Part shown: positions 13,661-21,859 of the stretch, piece after piece
Layout: each line of letters begins with the position of its first letter
Numbering within the stretch: position 1 is the stretch's first letter
From: an uncultured Ruminococcus sp.
GTDB taxonomy: Bacteria > Bacillota > Clostridia > Oscillospirales > Ruminococcaceae
Reading direction: 5' to 3'
DNA: 25,924 nucleotides
NCBI GenBank assembly: GCA_947175005.1
Contig: CAMWLD010000002.1
Coordinates: 1 to 25,924, forward strand
Program-made: the position numbers and the translations under genes
The notes under the pieces: model-generated
Told to the model about the DNA's origin: nothing
The model's database searches: none
The model's input: only the letters and a program-made list of their open reading frames with translations

Positions 13661-14677
13661 ATGGTTTACTGGCTTAATTTGTTGGCGGCGGCTATTGCAT
13701 TTGCACTGGCGGCGGCTATCGGAAAGGTGCTTATACCTATGATGCACCGCCTGCACTTCGGGGCTACCATTTATGAGAAAGGCCCTAAATGGCAGGAGAA
13801 GAAAAACGGCACGCCTTTAATGGGCGGGTTTATGTTCATTATTGCTGCGCCCCTGTCTATCGCCATATGCTATGCCGTATGGCAGGGTATGGTGCGGGAC
13901 GTTACCCTTGCCCCCGACAGGACGGGGCTGTATAAACTTATTGCGGGGGTCATGTTTGCGATACTGAATGCTGTGATAGGATTTATTGACGATTTTATAA
14001 AGGGCGTGAAGCACCAAAATCTGGGGCTTAGAGCCAAGCAGAAAATGGTAATGCAGCTTTGTCTTACAGCGGCGTTTATGTATGTGCTTTTTATGCTGGG
14101 AGACACGTCCACGGCTATATCGTTTCCTTTTATAGGGGAGCTTGAGCTGGGGATACTTTATTACCCGCTGATGATACTGTACCTTATTTTCCTCACAAAT
14201 GCGGTAAACCTTACCGACGGCGTGGACGGGCTTTGCGGCACGGTCACGGTGGTGTTCTGCGTTTCCTATCTGATGATATTTTCCTCTATGGGGCTGCATG
14301 AATATTCCCTTTTTGCCTCTGCTTTGGCGGGAGGGTGCATGGGGTTTTTAGTGTGGAATCTCAATCCTGCGAAAATATTCATGGGGGACACGGGTTCGAT
14401 GTTTTTGGGCGGAGCGGTTTGCGCCATGGGGTTTATTACCCATGAACATTTGCTGCTGGCGCTGGTGGGGATCATTTACGTTTGCGAGGCGCTGTCGGTG
14501 GTATTGCAGGTGATAAGCTTCAAGACCACGGGGAAGAGGATATTTAAAATGTCCCCCATACATCATCACTTTGAAATGTGCGGTTTTTCCGAATACAAGA
14601 TAGTTATTGTGTTTTCGACCGTGGGGCTTATCTGCGGCATAATTGCAAATGTGATATATAACGTGTACCTGAAATAA
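13661..14677 (+). CDS. mraY: Phospho-N-acetylmuramoyl-pentapeptide transferase
   Basis: MraY transfers phospho-MurNAc-pentapeptide to undecaprenyl phosphate, making lipid I in the membrane. The 338 residues form about ten membrane helices. Catalytic and Mg2+-binding marks are present: D110-D111 in GFIDDFIKG, N183-L-T-D186 in AVNLTDGVDGL, the GDTGSM loop, and the H301-H-H303 triad in SPIHHHFE. The N-terminus aligns with the usual start (a helix followed by HFGATIYEKGP...GTPLMGG). No standard Shine-Dalgarno precedes ATG 13661: only GGAA about 15 bases away, and no in-frame upstream ATG, GTG or TTG. Start efficiency may therefore be low or coupled in some other way. Substrate comes from MurE-MurF immediately upstream. 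Confidence 0.96.
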   Translation: MVYWLNLLAAAIAFALAAAIGKVLIPMMHRLHFGATIYEKGPKWQEKKNGTPLMGGFMFIIAAPLSIAICYAVWQGMVRDVTLAPDRTGLYKLIAGVMFAILNAVIGFIDDFIKGVKHQNLGLRAKQKMVMQLCLTAAFMYVLFMLGDTSTAISFPFIGELELGILYYPLMILYLIFLTNAVNLTDGVDGLCGTVTVVFCVSYLMIFSSMGLHEYSLFASALAGGCMGFLVWNLNPAKIFMGDTGSMFLGGAVCAMGFITHEHLLLALVGIIYVCEALSVVLQVISFKTTGKRIFKMSPIHHHFEMCGFSEYKIVIVFSTVGLICGIIANVIYNVYLK

Positions 14678-14726
14678 TTTACAGGCAAATATTTATGAGC
14701 TTTTAAGCGGAAAGGAGCAGGAGAAT

Positions 14727-16085
14727 ATGCCCGAAAAAAGAACGGCGGCTGCAAAACAGCCCCCCTCAAAGAGAAAAAAGGCCAAAAAGGAAAAGCCCAA
14801 GTGGCTGCCCAATAACAAAAGTCCGTTAAAGTTTTTTATTCCTAAAAGCTCAAAGACCATGTATCTCAATGATGTGCATATCGGGGAAATGGATCTGCCC
14901 TTTCTGTTTTTGGTGATCGTACTGCTGGTATTCGGGCTGGTCATTATGTACTCCGCCTCCTACGCCTGGGGCATACATGACGGCGCAGGACCGTACTATT
15001 ATTTTATCCGCCAGTCGCAAATGGCGGGGATAGGGCTTGTAATGATGATGTTTCTGGCAAGTCCGCTGTTTGATTATCATATTATGAAAAATCCGCTGAT
15101 AACATACGGGGCGTTTTTGCTTAGTCTGGTGCTTATGGTGCTGGTGTTCACGTCCCTGGGAATTTCCGAGGCAGACGCTAACAGGTGGATAAGGATAACG
15201 GAAAACTTCCGCTTTCAGCCCTCGGAGATAGTCAAGCTTACCATGGTAATGGTATTCGCTTACATGATGAGCGCCAATTACAAGAATATGCAGACGGTAA
15301 AATACGGGATAATACCCTATCTTATGGTAATGGGCGTTATACTGGCGCTGACCCTGGCGCAAAGGCACTTATCCGCCACGATAATCATTGCCTGCATAGG
15401 GCTTGCTCTGATATTCGTGGGCGGGGCAAGGCTTGACCACTTTATTATGCTGGTGCTGATAATGCTGGTAATAGGCGGTGCGGGGTTTTATATGCTTTAT
15501 TCCATAGGCAAATTCGACTATGTAATGGAGAGGATCGAGGGGTGGCTTGACCCCTTTGCAAAGGAAAACAGAGACCTTGCCTGGCAGACAAGGAACTCCC
15601 TTATTGCCATTGGTTCGGGAGGAGTTTTCGGGCTGGGGCTGGGAAATTCCAGGCAGAAATTTTTGTATCTGCCCGAGTCGAAAAATGACTTTGTATTTGC
15701 CATAGTCTGCGAGGAGCTGGGGTTTGTGGGGGCTTCTCTTGTGATAATTTTGTTTTTGGTGCTTATTTTCAGAGGCTTTGCAATAGCACAGAATGCCCCC
15801 GACAAATACGGAATGCTGCTGGCAACGGGGATAATGGTGCAGGTGGGCTTGCAGGCACTGCTTAATATTGCGGTGGTCACAAATGCCATTCCCAACACGG
15901 GAATTTCCCTGCCGTTTTTCAGCTACGGCGGCACGGCGCTTATTTTGCAGCTGGCGGAAATGGGCGTGGTGCTGAACATATCACGACAATCTATCCCGCA
16001 CAAGGGCAAGGACGACACGCCCATGGACGACAGGGAACTGGCGGAGATACACAAGGCGAAGCAGCAGCTTAGAAAAGGCGAATAA
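14727..16085 (+). CDS. ftsW: Septal peptidoglycan glycosyltransferase FtsW
   Basis: A SEDS-family polytopic membrane protein (452 aa) that polymerises lipid II glycan chains, working with the PASTA transpeptidase encoded upstream. The first ~60 residues are a Lys/Pro-rich cytoplasmic tail (KRKKAKKEKPKW), followed by about ten membrane helices. SEDS marks are ANRWIRI...FRFQPSEIVKL around residues 150-172 and the C-terminal FFSYGGTALILQLAEMGVVLNIS, typical of FtsW/RodA/SpoVE. The position between mraY and murG favours FtsW or SpoVE over RodA. The start follows AAAGGAG (14711-14717) and AGGAG (14719-14723). A strong hairpin without a T-tract separates it from murG. Confidence 0.94.
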   Translation: MPEKRTAAAKQPPSKRKKAKKEKPKWLPNNKSPLKFFIPKSSKTMYLNDVHIGEMDLPFLFLVIVLLVFGLVIMYSASYAWGIHDGAGPYYYFIRQSQMAGIGLVMMMFLASPLFDYHIMKNPLITYGAFLLSLVLMVLVFTSLGISEADANRWIRITENFRFQPSEIVKLTMVMVFAYMMSANYKNMQTVKYGIIPYLMVMGVILALTLAQRHLSATIIIACIGLALIFVGGARLDHFIMLVLIMLVIGGAGFYMLYSIGKFDYVMERIEGWLDPFAKENRDLAWQTRNSLIAIGSGGVFGLGLGNSRQKFLYLPESKNDFVFAIVCEELGFVGASLVIILFLVLIFRGFAIAQNAPDKYGMLLATGIMVQVGLQALLNIAVVTNAIPNTGISLPFFSYGGTALILQLAEMGVVLNISRQSIPHKGKDDTPMDDRELAEIHKAKQQLRKGE

Positions 16086-16099
16086 ATATTGTGCATCAG

Positions 16100-16130
16100 G
16101 CATATTCCCCGTCTGTGGCGGGGAATATGC
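16100..16130 (+). other. Perfect 12-bp hairpin between ftsW and murG
   Basis: GCATATTCCCCG (16100-16111) is perfectly complementary to CGGGGAATATGC (16119-16130) with a 7-base loop. It is followed by TGTAAATAAAAAA, not by T residues, so on the plus strand it is not a classical terminator. It could stabilise or process the mRNA. Confidence 0.6.
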
Positions 16131-16172
16131 TGTAAATAAAAAATCTCCGGTACATAGGAGGAAAAAAAGTAA

Positions 16173-17300
16173 ATGAAATATCTTTTAACAGGCGGCGGGA
16201 CTGCCGGGCACATTAACCCCGCTCTTGCCATTATTTCCATTATAAAGGACAGAGAGCCCGATGCGGAATTTTTGTATGCGGGCACGCCCAACGGAATGGA
16301 ATCAAAGCTTGTCCCTATGGAGGGGATAGAATTTGCCCCCATAAGGGTCAGCGGCTTTCAGAGGAAGATAACCCCGAAAAATATTGCCCGGAACATAAGG
16401 GCGGCGGCGTATCTTACCACGGCGGGGCACACGGCAAAGAAAATTCTGAAGAATTTTAAACCCGATGTTGTTATAGGCACGGGGGGATATGTTAGCGGTC
16501 CTGTGGTGCTTGAAGCGGAGAGAATGGGCATTCCTGCGGTGATACATGAGCAGAATGCTTACCCGGGTGTTACCACGCGTATCCTTGCAAAAAAGGCTAC
16601 TGCCGTAATGCTTACCATGGACGAGGCGAGGGAATATCTTGACCCCTCGGTCAATGCGGTAAAGACAGGTTTGCCTGTAAGGCGGGGCTTTGACGGTAAG
16701 CTTACGAGGGCGGACGCCAAGCGGCAGCTGGGGTTATCGGAGGACAAGCTTTGCATATTCTCCTGGGGAGGGAGTCTGGGTGCGGGGGCTATAAATGACA
16801 ACGCTGTCGCATTGATGAAATGGGAATCCGAGAACAATTTCCCTGTGACCCACATTCATTCCTACGGAAAAATGGGGCGTGACAGCTTTGAGCAGCGTAT
16901 AGCGGATATTGGCATTGACCTTAAAACCAACAAAAACCTTATGGTAAGGGAATACATACACAACATGGACATATGCACTGCGGCGGCTGATCTTATCATT
17001 TGCCGCAGCGGGGCTTCGGCTATCAGTGAGCTGGAGGCCATGGGCAGGGCTTCTATACTTATCCCGTCACCTGTTGTGGCGGGTAATCATCAATATCACA
17101 ACGCCATGGTGCTCGGAAAGGCGGGGGCGGCTGTGGTCATTGAGCAGAAGGATCTGACTGATGAGCTTATTATTGACAAGGTGAAGGAGCTGGTGGGAAG
17201 TCCCAAGCAGCTCAATGAGCTTTCCAGACGTGCTCATGCGCAGTGTATTGCGGACACGGGGGAGAGGATATACGGGGTTATTAAGGGGGCTATGAAATAG
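16173..17300 (+). CDS. murG: UDP-GlcNAc:undecaprenyl-PP-MurNAc-pentapeptide GlcNAc transferase
   Basis: MurG adds GlcNAc to lipid I to make lipid II, on the cytoplasmic face of the membrane. The 375 residues show the two Rossmann-like halves of the GT28 family: N-terminal GGGTAGHINPALAI (7-20), GTGGYVSGPVVLEA, HEQNAYPGVTTR, and C-terminal WGGSLGAGAIND and GASAISELEAMGRASILIPSP ending in a NHQYHNA nucleotide-sugar contact region. The start is supported by AGGAGG at 16156-16161. It is the last plus-strand gene of the first dcw block; murA beyond it lies on the other strand, and a structured repeat follows. Confidence 0.97.
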   Translation: MKYLLTGGGTAGHINPALAIISIIKDREPDAEFLYAGTPNGMESKLVPMEGIEFAPIRVSGFQRKITPKNIARNIRAAAYLTTAGHTAKKILKNFKPDVVIGTGGYVSGPVVLEAERMGIPAVIHEQNAYPGVTTRILAKKATAVMLTMDEAREYLDPSVNAVKTGLPVRRGFDGKLTRADAKRQLGLSEDKLCIFSWGGSLGAGAINDNAVALMKWESENNFPVTHIHSYGKMGRDSFEQRIADIGIDLKTNKNLMVREYIHNMDICTAAADLIICRSGASAISELEAMGRASILIPSPVVAGNHQYHNAMVLGKAGAAVVIEQKDLTDELIIDKVKELVGSPKQLNELSRRAHAQCIADTGERIYGVIKGAMK

Positions 17301-17317
17301 CTTTAGTTTATTGGTAT

Positions 17318-17615
17318 CTGTCAGTGACTTCGCCCTTACGGGCGGCAGCATGAACTCACGGCATTCGCCGTGTGTTCTATGCTGCACGCCGCCCGACGTT
17401 AGTTTATTGGCAGTTGTAACATTACAGTCACAGCATTTATTCATTTGAACCCTTTGCCGGACGTCGGGCGGCGTTTGGCGTTACTTGCTCTTGAAGTGCG
17501 TTTGTTTACGACACTTTGTTAGAGGGGGCTCCGCCCCCCGTCCCCCGCAAGGGCGCCGCCCTTGACCCGCCAAAGGGGTTCCCCCTTTGGAAACCCGAGT
17601 GGAGTGACTGCTCTT
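17318..17615 (+). repeat. ~298-bp structured intergenic repeat, copy 1
   Basis: This fills the 340-bp gap between the convergent murG and murA. It aligns over nearly its full length with the reverse complement of 23588-23884. The 5' part forms a long hairpin (17340-17394) whose arms are GGGCGGCAGCATGAAC and the matching GTT-TATGCTGC-GCCGCCC, capped by CACGGC-ATTC-GCCGTG. The 3' part is three GC-rich hairpins: GGGGGC/GCCCCC (17524-17538), AAGGGC/GCCCTT (17549-17563) and CCAAAGGGG/CCCCTTTGG (17570-17590). There is no reading frame and no T-tract. It is probably a dispersed repeat or structured RNA element. Confidence 0.75.
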
Positions 17616-17640
17616 TGTATGCTTTTATGCTCTTGTTTGC

Positions 17641-18930
17641 TTAACCTCTGGTTATATCTGCGCCAAGGCTTCGCAGATTGCCGTCTATATCCTCATAGCC
17701 TCGGTCTATGTACTCGGTACGGTATATTTCCGATGTGCCGTTCGCTCCCAATGCGGCGCAGACTATGGCTGCTCCCCCTCGGAGATCGGGTGCGTCGGCG
17801 GTTGTGCCGTAAAGCTCTTTGACACCTGTCACTACGGCAACTTTTCCCTCCGCTCTTATATCCGCTCCCATTCTGCACAGTGCGTCGGTATGGCGGTAGC
17901 GGTTTTCAAAGATATTTTCCACGAAAACGGTCGTTCCGCTTGCGGTACACAGGGGGGACATTACTACTGCTTGTGTATCGGTGGGAAATCCGGGATACAC
18001 CATAGTCCGTATAGTTTCTGCGGGTTTGACTCGTTCCCGTCTGTGGATATATATGCTGCTGCCGAAGCAGCGGACATAACAGCCCATTTGTTCAAACACG
18101 GGGATAACTGCTTCCAAATGCACTGGGTTGCAGTCTGTCAGCAGAAGCTCCCCACCTGTGCAGGCTACGGCTGAAAGATATGTAGTAGCGGCTATTCTGT
18201 CGGGGATTATGGAAAATTCCTCTTCCTCGGGAAATGTGAGCTTTTCCACTCCCGAAATGACTATCCGTCCGCCGCCGTCTCCCGAGATCCTGCCGCCGCA
18301 GAGGCGGAGAAAATCGGCGAGGCAGCATATTTCCGGTTCACGGGCGGCATTGGATATTATGGTTTCCCCTTGTGCGGTGGCGGCGGCAAGCATGATATTT
18401 TCCGTTGCTCCCACGGAGGGGAAGGACAGGGAGATACGGCAGCCGCTAAGCCCTTTGGGGGCGGTGCATTCGATCTTGCCGTGTTCGTCCTCGATAACTG
18501 CGCCCATTTTCCGCAGAGAGGAAAGGTGCATATCTATGGGACGGGGTCCCAGGTCGCAGCCTCCGGGGTAACAGAGGGTACAATGTCCTGTTCTCCCCAG
18601 CAGCGCCCCCATGAAGATGACGGACGACCGCATGGAGCGCATAAGGGAGCTTTCGATGACCGAATTGTCGATATATGTAGGATCTATAAGACAGGTATTT
18701 CCGCTGCCTGTGACTCTTGCCCCCAGTGAGGAGAGTATTCTCCCTGCGCAGAAGCGGTCGGAGATGACGGGGCAGTTGGTGAGGGTTATCTTGCCGGTAC
18801 TGCTTGCAGAACCGTTGCCGCCCGTACAGAGGGCTGCTGCTGCCATAACGGGAAGTACGGCATTTTTTGAGCCTTGCAGCGACAGTTCCCCTTGCAGACG
18901 TTTCCCTCCGTTTATTATCAGCTTTCCCAT
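17641..18930 (-). CDS. murA: UDP-N-acetylglucosamine 1-carboxyvinyltransferase
   Basis: MurA catalyses the first committed step of peptidoglycan synthesis, transfer of enolpyruvate from PEP to UDP-GlcNAc in the cytoplasm. The 429-residue EPSP-synthase-fold protein keeps the essential residues: K22-N23 in GSKNAVLPV, Cys125 in the mobile loop PGGCDLGPRPID, D318 in PGFPTDTQ, and the Arg in LRGGAA. The loop Cys, where other species sometimes have Asp, is the residue alkylated by fosfomycin. The start follows AAGGAG on the minus strand (CTCCTT at 18940-18945). It is oriented against all neighbouring dcw genes, between the structured repeat and a heptad cluster. I could not find a convincing promoter. 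Confidence 0.95.
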   Translation of the reverse strand: MGKLIINGGKRLQGELSLQGSKNAVLPVMAAAALCTGGNGSASSTGKITLTNCPVISDRFCAGRILSSLGARVTGSGNTCLIDPTYIDNSVIESSLMRSMRSSVIFMGALLGRTGHCTLCYPGGCDLGPRPIDMHLSSLRKMGAVIEDEHGKIECTAPKGLSGCRISLSFPSVGATENIMLAAATAQGETIISNAAREPEICCLADFLRLCGGRISGDGGGRIVISGVEKLTFPEEEEFSIIPDRIAATTYLSAVACTGGELLLTDCNPVHLEAVIPVFEQMGCYVRCFGSSIYIHRRERVKPAETIRTMVYPGFPTDTQAVVMSPLCTASGTTVFVENIFENRYRHTDALCRMGADIRAEGKVAVVTGVKELYGTTADAPDLRGGAAIVCAALGANGTSEIYRTEYIDRGYEDIDGNLRSLGADITRG

Positions 18931-18996
18931 TGCCCAGCGCTCCTTTGCAGATTTTTTTCATAACTTATACTATGCAAATGACGGTAAAGTGCTACT

Positions 18997-19027
18997 GGAG
19001 GCAGGAAGCAAGAAGCAAGAGGCAGGA
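18997..19027 (-). repeat. Heptad-repeat cluster between murA and the zinc-ribbon gene
   Basis: Reading on the minus strand: TCCTGCC, TCTTGCT, TCTTGCT, TCCTGCC, TCC. Relative to murA this is again a pyrimidine-type cluster in the upstream region, as at the plus-strand genes. Confidence 0.7.
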
Positions 19028-19069
19028 TTTGAGTAGTCCTTGATAATTGGGATAAAAGGAAGTGGATTT

Positions 19070-19294
19070 ATGAATTGTCCGTACTGTGAAAAGGAAATGA
19101 AGAAAGGTATTATTTCCGGAGACGGAAGAAGCAGAGTTTACTGGAAATCGGGAGAAAAAAGGACGAACTTTAAGGACAAGCTTGGCGGAACGGGCATTTT
19201 AAAGGCTGTGAAATATTCTTTGGCAGTGTTTGAGATCGAGGCATACTACTGCCCCAAATGCAAAAAGATGATTTTTGACACGGAAGTTTCCTAA
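19070..19294 (+). CDS. Small zinc-ribbon protein (DUF6487-like)
   Basis: A 74-residue protein with two Cys-Pro-x-Cys knuckles: CPYC at residues 3-6 and CPKC near residue 63, which together should bind one zinc ion. The opening (MNCPYCEKEMKKG) and the short YWKSGEKR segment resemble the DUF6487 family of small Firmicutes zinc-ribbon proteins, whose function is unknown. The frame is open from 19040, but ATG 19070 has AAGGA (19056-19060) at 9 bases and puts the first knuckle right at the N-terminus, as in the family. It ends 28 bp before the GNAT-phosphorylase gene, so the two are likely co-transcribed. Neither belongs to the standard dcw set. Confidence 0.8.
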   Translation: MNCPYCEKEMKKGIISGDGRSRVYWKSGEKRTNFKDKLGGTGILKAVKYSLAVFEIEAYYCPKCKKMIFDTEVS

Positions 19295-19322
19295 TCTCTT
19301 TTTGAATGAAGGAGAAAATGAT

Positions 19323-20546
19323 ATGATACAAAATCAGATAAATAAACCTGTCATTATTCGGGCAACCTTGGAAATGGCCTCGCAGATATATGAAGTGGTT
19401 CGCAGTACGATAAAGGAAATATACACCAAATACTATTCGGATGAGGCGGTCGGATTCTTTTTGGCGCTTCACAGCAAGGAGAATATTTTAGGGGATATTT
19501 CGGAAGGAAAAGTATATGCGGTCACTCTCGGACAAGATGTGGTCGGAACAGGAACGCTTGACAAAGATCATATCGGGCGTGTATTTGTATTGCCGCAGTT
19601 TCAGGGGCAGGGGATAGGCACGCTTATTATGGAGCGCTTTGAAAGTGAGATCATAAAAAGTCACGGTGCTGCATGGCTGGATTCTTCCCTTCCGGGGGGA
19701 AAATTTTTCAGCAGCAGGGGATATATTGCCAAGGAATACAGGGAATATACTCTTGAGAATAATAAAGTGCTGGCGTATGAGGTAATGTGCAAGGAAAATT
19801 TCCCCATAGACCCCGATGAATACAATGCACCGTCACAATTGGTAAGGCGTGAAATGGAATTGCAGGGAATTGATCTTGACGAGCTGCGAAAGGTTTTTCC
19901 CAAAAGATTATACCTGCTTGCAGACAGCTTGTACGACGCTATGCTGGCGAAAAATGCCGGAACGCTTACCTATCATGTGGGGGGCGAGGTATATGTTATG
20001 AAGCATGACAATGGGGTCGGATTTGTAAAGGGTGAAATGTGTTCCCCGGGAATTGCGACCCAGGCAGAGGATCTCATTGCCGCAGGCGCTCGGGAACTCA
20101 TTCATGTGGGGTTTGCGGGAGGCCGCGTGGGGACGCGTATCGGCGATGTGGTTATTACCGACGGGGCATTTAACGATACGGCGGTGGCAGGACTGTACGG
20201 CTGCAAGGGCGAGATAGTCGAATCGTCAAAGGGGCTTACGGATTCTTTATGCAAGGAAATGGAAGCCAAGGGAATTACGTATCGCAGAGGGTATCACTGG
20301 ACTACCGACGCAGGATATGTTGAGACAAGCTGGCGTATAAAATATATGGAGGACAAGGGCGCTCTTTGTGTTGAAATGGAGGGGGCGGGTCTGTTTTCGG
20401 CGGCGCAGTTCCGTTCATGTAATGCTGCGGGGATATATGTGATATCCGATTCCGGCGCAGGTGACGATTGGGAGCTGGGCTGGGGCGAGGGCGCTCTGGA
20501 AACAAGCATAAACAAGGTGATTGACACAATTGCAAATAAGGTGTAA
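19323..20546 (+). CDS. GNAT acetyltransferase fused to a nucleoside phosphorylase-like domain
   Basis: A 407-residue two-domain cytoplasmic protein. Residues ~10-155 are a GNAT N-acetyltransferase: strand RVFVLPQFQ followed by the acetyl-CoA loop QGQGIG at 94-99, then SRGY near 131-134. Residues ~200-407 match the PNP/UDP phosphorylase superfamily: HVGFAGGRVGTRIGDVVITDG (261-281), V350-E-M-E-G-A, where the second Glu of the EME motif binds the ribose, and SDSGAGDDW (375-383). Substrates of both domains are unknown. A combined role in nucleoside or base salvage or modification is possible. The frame is open upstream to 19275, but GAAGGAG at 19309-19315 selects ATG 19323. The phosphorylase half is somewhat shorter than stand-alone uridine phosphorylases (~250 aa). 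Confidence 0.85.
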   Translation: MIQNQINKPVIIRATLEMASQIYEVVRSTIKEIYTKYYSDEAVGFFLALHSKENILGDISEGKVYAVTLGQDVVGTGTLDKDHIGRVFVLPQFQGQGIGTLIMERFESEIIKSHGAAWLDSSLPGGKFFSSRGYIAKEYREYTLENNKVLAYEVMCKENFPIDPDEYNAPSQLVRREMELQGIDLDELRKVFPKRLYLLADSLYDAMLAKNAGTLTYHVGGEVYVMKHDNGVGFVKGEMCSPGIATQAEDLIAAGARELIHVGFAGGRVGTRIGDVVITDGAFNDTAVAGLYGCKGEIVESSKGLTDSLCKEMEAKGITYRRGYHWTTDAGYVETSWRIKYMEDKGALCVEMEGAGLFSAAQFRSCNAAGIYVISDSGAGDDWELGWGEGALETSINKVIDTIANKV

Positions 20547-20618
20547 AATATATATACCGATATGAGTTGTTAAATAAAAATAAAGGAAAAAATTATCCGA
20601 TCGGAGGATGATCTTAAA

Positions 20619-21512
20619 ATGGCATACAACGGACGAAAACGCAGAAGAGGACGGGGCTATTCGGGGGTTCTGATATTTTTGTTTGCGGCGTGTATTATGC
20701 TAATACTGTCAACAACACTGCTGTTCAATGTGGAAAATGTAAATGTCACGGGGGCTTCCAATTATACCGCCCAGGAGATAATCGACGCCAGCGGTATCAA
20801 GGCGGGGGATAACCTTGTGCGAATGACCTCGGAGCGTATGGCGGACAAGATAGAGGAAAAGCTGGTGTATATCGAAAATGCGGAGATAACGCGGTCTTTC
20901 CCCGACACGCTGGTGATAAATGTGGAAGCAAGCGTACCTGCGGCAAATTTTATATGCGACAAGTACATACTGCTGATAAGCCGCTCGGGAAAGGTACTCG
21001 AACAGATAACCGAGCCAAAGGCGGGGCTGCTGAATTTCACGGGCACAGAGCCTAAAAGCGGGCTGCTGCCCGGAGATGCGTTTGAATCGGAGGACGAGCA
21101 CAAGACGGCTATCATAAATGAGTTAATGGAATATTATGCCAAATCGGAAAAGTCTGCCGAGGGGGTAACGGTGATAGACGTTTCCGACCGCTCCAACATC
21201 AGCTACACTTATGACGGGCGTATAGTGGTAAAACTGGGGACTATCAATGACATTGACTACAAAATGGATTTCTCCCGTGAGATAGTTACAAAGCAGATAG
21301 GGGAGAGGACAGAGGGTGTGCTTACGGTTTTATCCGACGCCCAGCGTGCTTCTTTTCTGGACAAGGACTCGTTGGAGCATAATGCAAGGGTCTACAATGA
21401 AAATATGGCTGCACTGGAGGCGGCACAGGCTGCCGAAAATGCAGACGAGACCGAAACAGTGACCGTGACTTCGGCAACCGAAACCACAAAGATCGACCCT
21501 ATAATGGAATAG
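20619..21512 (+). CDS. ftsQ: Cell division protein FtsQ/DivIB
   Basis: A 297-residue bitopic divisome protein. It has a short, very basic cytoplasmic N-terminus (RKRRRGRG), one membrane helix at about 16-36, then the extracytoplasmic POTRA domain at about 36-106 (FNVENVNVTGASNYTAQEIIDASGI) and a beta domain to about 245. The last ~35 residues are a low-complexity Ala/Glu/Thr tail (ETETVTVTSATETT), typical of DivIB-type proteins and probably unstructured. FtsQ/DivIB forms a complex with FtsL and DivIC that controls FtsW and the septal transpeptidase. GGAGG at 20603-20607 sets the start. It sits between two non-dcw insertions, with ftsZ about 900 bp downstream. Confidence 0.92.
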   Translation: MAYNGRKRRRGRGYSGVLIFLFAACIMLILSTTLLFNVENVNVTGASNYTAQEIIDASGIKAGDNLVRMTSERMADKIEEKLVYIENAEITRSFPDTLVINVEASVPAANFICDKYILLISRSGKVLEQITEPKAGLLNFTGTEPKSGLLPGDAFESEDEHKTAIINELMEYYAKSEKSAEGVTVIDVSDRSNISYTYDGRIVVKLGTINDIDYKMDFSREIVTKQIGERTEGVLTVLSDAQRASFLDKDSLEHNARVYNENMAALEAAQAAENADETETVTVTSATETTKIDPIME

Positions 21513-21517
21513 CTGCC

Positions 21518-21548
21518 AGAGGCAGGAGTAGCGGAGGCAGGAGGCAAG
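21518..21548 (-). repeat. Heptad-repeat cluster after ftsQ
   Basis: AGAGGCAGGAGTAGC, GGAGGCAGGAGGCAAG: a degenerate purine-type copy just after the ftsQ stop codon. It is the last recognisable member of the family in the window. Confidence 0.55.
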
Positions 21549-21637
21549 ATGTATTGGACTTTCAGCATATCGGGCGGGGGAGTTACGTGCTTGCGCTTAT
21601 CGGTGCGACAGTTAATTTGAAATGTGAGATGATCGGA

Positions 21638-21859
21638 ATGAAAAAGGGAAAAATTGTAACTGTATTAAATTGGGTATCAGCAATAAATATATTGATATGT
21701 ACACTGTTTTTAATTTGGTATAGTAGGGTGGAATATTCCTTTTTACATTTAGACTGTTGGGATTTATGGCAATTGGGTCTGAAGCTGCTTGATTTTGTAT
21801 TGCCTGTTTTAGCTGTTTCCGAGATATTTTTGACAGTAACAAAAAGGAAAAAATCGTAA
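21638..21859 (+). CDS. Small two-helix membrane protein, first tandem copy
   Basis: I do not recognise a named family. From ATG 21638 it is 73 residues with a basic start (MKKGK) and two hydrophobic helices, about 12-28 (VSAINILICTLFLIWY) and about 50-66 (LDFVLPVLAVSEIFL), then a basic tail (KRKKS). The frame is open further upstream to 21554, with an in-frame GTG at 21587 preceded by GGGGGAG. That N-terminal part is GC-rich and not membrane-like, so the later start is favoured, although no good Shine-Dalgarno precedes it. The next 250 bases encode a similar protein in the -1 frame, so this looks like one half of a tandem duplication. AT-rich composition differs from ftsQ and ftsZ. Confidence 0.6.
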   Translation: MKKGKIVTVLNWVSAINILICTLFLIWYSRVEYSFLHLDCWDLWQLGLKLLDFVLPVLAVSEIFLTVTKRKKS

